Shown here one piece after another: positions 59,268-64,000 of a DNA stretch of 64,000 bases. Positions within the stretch are counted from its first letter, which is position 1; every line of letters begins with the position of its first letter. The notes beneath the pieces are model-generated. The model did not search any database. It saw only the letters and a list, made by a program, of their open reading frames with translations, and had not been told where the DNA came from. A program made the position numbers and the translations under genes. This DNA comes from SYAC01 sp046048055 (GTDB taxonomy: Bacteria; Planctomycetota; Phycisphaerae; Phycisphaerales; SM1A02): positions 1 through 64,000 of the forward strand of contig JBJOGW010000016.1 in assembly GCA_046048055.1 (NCBI GenBank), written 5' to 3'.

Positions 59268-60341
59268 TCAGGAGGTGGTGGTGGGCCGGGCCGGGAACAG
59301 CATGCTGGCCGCGATGGCGGCGCCGATCACGCCGCCGATCACCGCCAGACTGACCGTGATCGGCACGTGCATGCCCAGCAGCGGCAACACCAGCTTGACG
59401 CCCACGAAGATCAGGACCACCCCGAGCCCGTACTTGAGCAGGTGAAACAGGCCCATGGCTCCCGCCAGCAGGAAGTACAGCGCCCGCAGCCCCAGGATGG
59501 CGAAGATGTTGCTGGTGAACACGATCAGCGGCTCGCGGGTCACCGCGAAGATGGCCGGCACGCTGTCCAGGGCAAAGATGATGTCCGTGAACTCCACCAC
59601 CGCCAGCGCCACCAGCAGCGGCGTGGCGTGCCGGACGCCGCCCACGCGCACCACGAACGACTGCCCATGAAACTCCGGGGTGATGGGCATGAGCCGCCGC
59701 AGCAGTCGAAGCACCGGATTGCGGGAGAGGTCCCTCTTCTGCTCCAGCGGCAGCAGCAGCTTGCCACCCGTGAGCACCAGGAAACCTCCAAAGATCCACA
59801 CCACCGCCGCGTACTGCAGCAGCAGGCTGCCGGCGGCGATGAAGGCCGCACGGCTGACCAGCGCCCCCAGGATCCCGTAGAAGAGCACGCGGTGCTGGTA
59901 CGCCGCCGGAACGGCGAAGTACCGGAAGATCACCACGAACACGAAGATGTTGTCCACGCTCAGGCTCTTCTCGATGAGATAGCCCGCCAGGAACTGCAGC
60001 GACACCTCGCGGGCCGCCACCGGCGCCGAGGCGTATCCCGCCTCGGCCAGCCGCTCCGGCGCAAATCCCGCCAGATGGCCGCTGGCCCACCACCACAGTC
60101 CGACGTTGAAGATCAGCGCCATCGCGATCCACACCGCGCTCCACGTGGCGGCCTCGCGGAACCGCACCTCATGGGCCTGCCGATGGAACACGCCCAGGTC
60201 CAGGGCCAGTACGGCCAGCACGAAGAGCGTGAAGCCCGCGTAGATCCCCCAGGTCTCGGCGAACGGGAACAGCACGGGCCGGGTCAGGTCGGCGACGCTG
60301 GCCAGCGTGCAGGTGGACGGGATGAGCGACAGGGCGATCAT
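59268..60341 (-). CDS. TerC/Alx-family membrane protein
   Basis: A 357-residue inner-membrane protein with about nine hydrophobic segments. The TerC signature is present twice: LIEKSLSVDNIFVFVVI and VEFTDIIFALDSVPAIFA, each with acidic residues in the membrane. Alx/TerC proteins export manganese or maintain calcium-manganese balance for secreted proteins. It begins 28 bases after the GAPDH gene on the same strand; no yybP-ykoY riboswitch is visible in that short gap. The window's Mn importer operon lies 27 kb away, so a common purpose is only possible. Confidence 0.9.
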   Translation of the reverse strand: MIALSLIPSTCTLASVADLTRPVLFPFAETWGIYAGFTLFVLAVLALDLGVFHRQAHEVRFREAATWSAVWIAMALIFNVGLWWWASGHLAGFAPERLAEAGYASAPVAAREVSLQFLAGYLIEKSLSVDNIFVFVVIFRYFAVPAAYQHRVLFYGILGALVSRAAFIAAGSLLLQYAAVVWIFGGFLVLTGGKLLLPLEQKRDLSRNPVLRLLRRLMPITPEFHGQSFVVRVGGVRHATPLLVALAVVEFTDIIFALDSVPAIFAVTREPLIVFTSNIFAILGLRALYFLLAGAMGLFHLLKYGLGVVLIFVGVKLVLPLLGMHVPITVSLAVIGGVIGAAIAASMLFPARPTTTS

Positions 60342-60369
60342 GCTCGGCGCCGCGCGGCGCCACGCGAAT

Positions 60370-61392
60370 TCAGCGCACGCCGTCCTTCTCGGCCATCATC
60401 TGCAGCATGTCCACGCAGCGCGTGGCATAGCCGAACTCGTTGTCGTACCAGCTGACCACCTTGAAGAATCGGTCGTTCAACTGGATGCACGCCTTCGCGT
60501 CGTAGATGCTGCTTCGCGGATCGCTCATGAAGTCGCTGCTGACCACCTCCTCCTCGGTGTAGCCCAGCACGCCCTGCATGGAGCCCTCGGCGGCGGCCTT
60601 CATGGCCGCGTGGATCTGGTCCAGGCTGGTGGACGTGCCGGTGCGGAACGTCAGGTCCACGCAACTCACGTTGGCCACCGGCACGCGGAAACTCATGCCC
60701 GTGAGCTTGCCCTTCACCGCGGGCAGGCACAGGGCCACGGCCTTGGCGGCACCGGTGCTGGCGGGAATGATGTTCTGGTAGGCGTTGCGGCCACCGCGCC
60801 AGTCCTTGCGGCTGGGGCCATCCTGCGTGGGCTGGGTGGCCGTGACCGCGTGCACCGTGGTCATCAGGCCTTCCTCGAGCCCGAAGCTGTCCAGGATGAC
60901 CTTGACCACCGGGGCAAGGCAGTTGGTGGTGCAGCTGGCGTTGCTGATCACCGTGTGACGCGCCGGGTCGTACTTCTCGTGGTTCACCTTGTAGACCAGC
61001 GTGGGCACCTCGGCATCGCTCTTGGTGGGCGCGCTGATCAGCACGCGCCGGGCACCGCCATCCAGGTGCTGCCTGGCACCGTCGAAGTCGGTGAAGCGGC
61101 CAGTGCTCTCCACCACGTACTGGCAGCCCAGGTCCTTCCACGGCAGCTTGCCCGGTTCCTTCTCGCTCAGGGCGCGGGTCCTCTGCGTGCCGCAGGCGAA
61201 ACCATCACCGCTCACCTTCACCTGATCCGAGTGGCGCCCATGGCTGCTGTCGTACTGAAGCAGGTAGGCCAGGTTGTCCGCAGGCACCAGGTCGTTCACG
61301 CCCACGATCTCGAAGTTGCCGCGCTGCGCGGCGATGCGATAGACCAGGCGTCCGATGCGACCGAAACCGTTGATGCCGATGCGAATGGGCAC
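60370..61392 (-). CDS. gap: Glyceraldehyde-3-phosphate dehydrogenase
   Basis: A 340-residue cytoplasmic NAD-dependent enzyme of glycolysis. The start GTG at 61392 has GGAAGGAG upstream. The NAD fold is RIGINGFGRIGRLVYRIA; the catalytic Cys is in SNASCTTNCLAPV (about 151-163) and His in the TVHAVTATQPTQDG loop; the substrate loop is FRVPVANVSCVDLT. TerC follows 28 bases later. A class I enzyme in length and sequence. No second gap or phosphoglycerate kinase gene is adjacent. Confidence 0.97.
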   Translation of the reverse strand: MPIRIGINGFGRIGRLVYRIAAQRGNFEIVGVNDLVPADNLAYLLQYDSSHGRHSDQVKVSGDGFACGTQRTRALSEKEPGKLPWKDLGCQYVVESTGRFTDFDGARQHLDGGARRVLISAPTKSDAEVPTLVYKVNHEKYDPARHTVISNASCTTNCLAPVVKVILDSFGLEEGLMTTVHAVTATQPTQDGPSRKDWRGGRNAYQNIIPASTGAAKAVALCLPAVKGKLTGMSFRVPVANVSCVDLTFRTGTSTSLDQIHAAMKAAAEGSMQGVLGYTEEEVVSSDFMSDPRSSIYDAKACIQLNDRFFKVVSWYDNEFGYATRCVDMLQMMAEKDGVR

Positions 61393-61443
61393 GATGGGGC
61401 TCCTTCCGAGGGGGTGACACGATAGGGCCGCCGGCGGGATCCC

Positions 61444-62325
61444 TCAACCACAACGGCGATCGGCCGGAGGCGGGCCGGTTTCGTCCCCGCCCTGCAGGGC
61501 CCTGCGGCTGCGGGCCGCCTCGCGCCGGCACGCGAAGTCGAAGATCCATGGGAACGCCGTGATCAGGCCAGCCGCCAGGCGGATGGAGCGACTGGTCCAG
61601 ACCTCGCTGCAGGGACGCTTCAGGCACGCCACGATGGCACGGGCCACGCGCTCGGGGGGCTGCACGAACAACCTGGGGGCATGGTCCGGCACGCGGCGAC
61701 CGTGCGCATGCCGCCCACTGCGCCGCGCCGACTCCTCGAAGAACTCGGTCACCGTGGTCACCGGATGCACGCTGCTCACCTCGATGCCGTGGGGCTCGAG
61801 CTCGAAGCGCATGGCCCGGCACATCATGGACTGCGCCGCCTTGGTGGCCGCATAGGCCCCGAAGTACGGGATGGTGAACTTGGCCAGGCAGCTGCTGCAC
61901 ATGAGCAGGTGCCCGCGGCGATCCGCGGCGATCAGCCGACGCGCCGCCTGCGTGACCAGATCGGTGCTGGCGAAGAAGTTCACCTCGAAGATGTGCCGCA
62001 GCGACTCGTCGCTGGTCTGGTGGTGGGCCCGCTCGAAGCCGTAACCCGCATTGGCGAAGACCACGTCGAAGCGACCGAAGGCTCGCTCGGCGGCATCGAG
62101 CACCGCGGCACTGGCACCCGGGGCCGCCACGTCCTGCTCCACGATCTCCACCCCGCGCCCGCCGCACTGCAGTTGCAGCGCGAGCCGCCGCAGACGGTCG
62201 CCGCGCCGGGCCGCCAGCACCAGGTGCATGCCCTCGGCCGAAAGGGCCCGGGCCGTGGCCTCGCCGATGCCCGAACTGCCGCCGGTGATGATGGCCACCT
62301 TGTCCGCCAGTCCACCCTGCACCAT
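61444..62325 (-). CDS. Short-chain dehydrogenase/reductase
   Basis: A 293-residue NAD(P)-dependent enzyme. The cofactor motif is ITGGSSGIGEATARAL (about 14-29), the mid-fold is VFANAGYG, and the catalytic block SSCLAKFTIPYFGAYAATKAA contains Ser, Tyr and Lys in the YxxxK arrangement. The last 30 residues are basic and Pro-rich. TAGCGT lies six bases before the ATG. It is a single gene between gap (51-base gap, same strand) and the divergent receptor channel. Substrate unknown. Confidence 0.92.
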   Translation of the reverse strand: MVQGGLADKVAIITGGSSGIGEATARALSAEGMHLVLAARRGDRLRRLALQLQCGGRGVEIVEQDVAAPGASAAVLDAAERAFGRFDVVFANAGYGFERAHHQTSDESLRHIFEVNFFASTDLVTQAARRLIAADRRGHLLMCSSCLAKFTIPYFGAYAATKAAQSMMCRAMRFELEPHGIEVSSVHPVTTVTEFFEESARRSGRHAHGRRVPDHAPRLFVQPPERVARAIVACLKRPCSEVWTSRSIRLAAGLITAFPWIFDFACRREAARSRRALQGGDETGPPPADRRCG

Positions 62326-62331
62326 GCACGC

Positions 62332-62337
62332 ACGCTA
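62332..62337 (-). promoter_or_regulatory. TANNNT -10 element of the SDR gene
   Basis: TAGCGT on the minus strand, six bases before the ATG at 62325. Confidence 0.45.
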
Positions 62338-62361
62338 GCACAACGCGGGCGAGGGTTGACC

Positions 62362-62367
62362 TATGCT
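62362..62367 (+). promoter_or_regulatory. TANNNT -10 element of the receptor-channel gene
   Basis: TATGCT eleven bases before the ATG at 62379. Confidence 0.45.
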
Positions 62368-62378
62368 CGCCATCCTCC

Positions 62379-63473
62379 ATGGCATCACTGTCCGCCCTGC
62401 TCCTTGTTCTCGTGACCACGCTGGCCCATGGGCCAGCCGATCCACCGGCGCCCATGACCGAGGTGCCCGAGATGCGCGTGGGCGTGTTCGAGCTGCCGCC
62501 CTATGCCATGCGATCGGGCTCCGGGGACTGGTCCGGCGTGGCGGTGACCCTGTTTCGCGAGGTGGCCGAGCGCATGCAACTTCGCTACCGGCTGGTGCCG
62601 CACGCGTCGATGGCCGAGGCGCTGCAGGCCATGGAACAGGGCCAGCTGGACCTGATCGCGGTGGGGCTGGATCCCACCCCCGATCGCGAGCGGTTCATGA
62701 ACTTCACGCACGCCTTCGAGCAGAGCGGCACCGGTGCGGCGGTGCGCATGGATCGTCGGCCAACATTCGTGGGCCTGTGGGGGCAGGTGGTGCGGTCGCA
62801 CCTTCCCCCGCTGCTGGGAATGACGCTGGCGATCATGCTGGCGATGGCGGCCGCGGTGGGACTTGTCGAACGAAGACACCGTCCATCCAGCCCTGGAGGA
62901 AGCCACATCCGCACCCTGGGTGAGAGCATCTGGTGGAGCATCACCACCATGACCACCGTGGGTTACGGCGATCGTGTCCCGGTCACGCCGCTGGGACGCT
63001 TCCTGGGCGGCGCGTGGATGCTGATCGGCTTCTCGCTCATGACCATCCTTGGCGGCGTGATCGCCAGCGAACTCACCGTGGCACGCTTTCACCCTGCCAT
63101 CCGCTCCATCGCACAGCTCCAGGGCGCCCGCTGCGCCGCGGCGTTGGACTCGGCCGCCATGGAGAACGCCACGAGCGAGGGACTCTCGCCCCGCGCCTAC
63201 CCAGCCCTCGACGACGCCCTGCACGCGCTGGACCAGGGACAGGTGGACGCGGTGCTGGGCGACCTGAACGCGCTGCGATGGACGCTTCGCGAGCGCGTGT
63301 ACAGCGACCTGGCCGTGCTGCCGCAGCCGCTGGTGGTGGAGTTCGTGTGCCTGGGCATGCGCCCGGACCTGCCCGATCCGCTTCGCGATGCCTTGAACTA
63401 CTGGATCCTGCAGGTCAGCGAGAGCGCTCGCTGGCAGGCGTACCGGCGATCCATCTCGGGAGAGAACTCATGA
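62379..63473 (+). CDS. GluR0-like ligand-gated potassium channel
   Basis: A 364-residue membrane protein with the arrangement of prokaryotic ionotropic glutamate receptors. A signal segment (about 1-17) precedes ligand lobe S1 (about 32-135), with the amino-acid-binding Arg region TPDRERFMNFT. M1 (about 143-163) follows, then a pore loop with the potassium filter TTVGYGD (192-198), M2 (about 205-230) and lobe S2 (about 240-364) with DALHALDQGQVDAVLGD. The extracellular lobes match the Bac_3 solute-binding fold. A typical GluR0 tetramer is expected. Ligand is unknown but likely an amino acid. The stop overlaps the BtpA gene by four bases. Confidence 0.93.
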   Translation: MASLSALLLVLVTTLAHGPADPPAPMTEVPEMRVGVFELPPYAMRSGSGDWSGVAVTLFREVAERMQLRYRLVPHASMAEALQAMEQGQLDLIAVGLDPTPDRERFMNFTHAFEQSGTGAAVRMDRRPTFVGLWGQVVRSHLPPLLGMTLAIMLAMAAAVGLVERRHRPSSPGGSHIRTLGESIWWSITTMTTVGYGDRVPVTPLGRFLGGAWMLIGFSLMTILGGVIASELTVARFHPAIRSIAQLQGARCAAALDSAAMENATSEGLSPRAYPALDDALHALDQGQVDAVLGDLNALRWTLRERVYSDLAVLPQPLVVEFVCLGMRPDLPDPLRDALNYWILQVSESARWQAYRRSISGENS

Positions 63474-64000
63474 GCGAACGCTTTCACGGACCCCTGATCG
63501 GCATGGTGCACCTTTCGGCCCTGCCCGGCACGCCACGATCAAGCCTCCGCGTGGAGCGGATCGCGCGTGCCGCCGCCGCCGAGGCCAAGGCGCTCGAGGA
63601 AGCCGGCTTCGACGCCGTGCTGGTGGAGAACATGCACGACCTGCCCTATCTGCGGAGGAACGTGGGACCCGAGGTCGTGGCGGCCATGACGGCCTGCACC
63701 CTGTGCGTGCGGGCCGCCATCTCCATTCCGATCGGCGTGCAGGTGCTCGCCGGTGCCAACCGCGAGGCCATGGCGGTGGCGCACGCCTGCGGCGCGGCGT
63801 TCATCCGCGCCGAGGGATTCCAGCTTGCCGCGGTGGCCGATGAGGGACTGCTGGACGAGGCCGACGCAGGCCCCCTGCTGCGTTTCCGCCGCATGATCGG
63901 CGCGGAGCGGGTGCGCGTGGCCGCCGACATCCTGAAGAAGCACTCCAGCCACGCCATCACGCGCGACCTGGACGCGGGCGAGCACGCCCGCACCGCGGCG
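63470..64000 (+). CDS. BtpA/SgcQ-family protein, 3' end outside window
   Basis: The first 177 residues are visible; the frame is open at the right edge. It opens MSERFHGPLIGMVHLSALPG and continues with VLVENMHDLPYL, IGVQVLAGANREAMAV and FIRAEGF, as in BtpA/SgcQ proteins (TIM-barrel fold). BtpA was named for photosystem I assembly in cyanobacteria, but most members occur in heterotrophs, with unclear role, often nucleoside- or sugar-related. The start overlaps the stop of the receptor channel by four bases, so they share a message. Confidence 0.9.
   Translation, partial: MSERFHGPLIGMVHLSALPGTPRSSLRVERIARAAAAEAKALEEAGFDAVLVENMHDLPYLRRNVGPEVVAAMTACTLCVRAAISIPIGVQVLAGANREAMAVAHACGAAFIRAEGFQLAAVADEGLLDEADAGPLLRFRRMIGAERVRVAADILKKHSSHAITRDLDAGEHARTAA

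Noticed and set aside
60342..60369. yybP-ykoY manganese riboswitch before the TerC gene
   Set aside because: The gap to the preceding gap gene is only 28 bases, too short for the aptamer.
1..64000. CRISPR arrays, tRNA, rRNA, insertion sequences
   Set aside because: No repeated spacer pattern, no cloverleaf, no rRNA-like stretch and no transposase motif was found on reading both strands.

Overview
The window is GC-rich bacterial chromosome that I attribute to a planctomycete of the Phycisphaerae type (inference). The grounds are eight secreted proteins ending in a Pro-Ala-Pro-Gly, hydrophobic helix and Arg-rich tail (the planctomycete PEP-CTERM variant), two secreted proteins with C-terminal dockerin-like EF-hand pairs, and a DUF1559-like pseudopilin with an H-X9-DG motif. 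No rRNA, tRNA, CRISPR array, intact insertion sequence or prophage was seen. About 54 genes are supported; the first and last are cut by the window edges.

Layout. 1-2.1 kb is a decayed strip: a truncated secreted protein, a DUF2924-type mobile-element remnant, a DUF3303 gene and a broken GNAT gene. 2-7 kb holds pyrE, a secreted PhoD-like phosphatase with a dockerin tail, and a secreted 5'-nucleotidase. 7-12.4 kb has two PEP-CTERM proteins around a FIST sensor plus PAS-PAS-GGDEF-EAL operon. 12.5-20.7 kb carries the DabB-DabA inorganic-carbon pump, catalase-peroxidase KatG, DoxX and a two-HTH LuxR-type regulator. 20.8-26.6 kb has a PEP-CTERM protein, an amidohydrolase, a DASS anion symporter with a winged-helix gene, and an unrecognised gene. 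26.6-32.9 kb is a Mn/Zn-type ABC importer operon with an OprB-like porin and a permease fused to a DtxR-like domain, divergent from an MntR/DtxR regulator. 32.9-38.8 kb has a nucleoside transporter, an ArsR-like regulator, an AmpG-like transporter, a D-amino-acid-oxidase-like enzyme, a PEP-CTERM protein and a His/Cys-rich small protein. 38.9-46.6 kb is a persulfide dioxygenase/rhodanese, YgaP-like rhodanese, universal stress protein, Kef-type antiporter and P-type ATPase series. 46.6-54.9 kb has a GAF-PAS-GGDEF-EAL protein, a Mla-type ATPase, a META lipoprotein, tandem PEP-CTERM paralogues, fumC, and a carboxymuconolactone decarboxylase/AMP nucleosidase pair. 54.9-64 kb has an old-yellow-enzyme, PEP-CTERM, dockerin, pseudopilin and Cys-rich genes, TerC/Alx, GAPDH, an SDR, a glutamate-receptor-like potassium channel and BtpA.

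The most general signal is regulatory. Twenty genes have an exact TANNNT hexamer 6-11 bases before their start codon and usually no Shine-Dalgarno sequence, so I infer leaderless or nearly leaderless mRNAs for transporters, regulators and enzymes. Most secreted PEP-CTERM, phosphatase and dockerin genes instead carry AGGAGAC/AGGAGG-type ribosome sites. The pattern was also used to choose several start codons. Genes in operons often overlap by 4 bases (ATGA).

Functionally the strip suggests an aerobic free-living cell that scavenges phosphate and nucleosides outside the cell, imports bicarbonate and transition metals, detoxifies peroxide and sulfane sulfur, and responds through cyclic-di-GMP.
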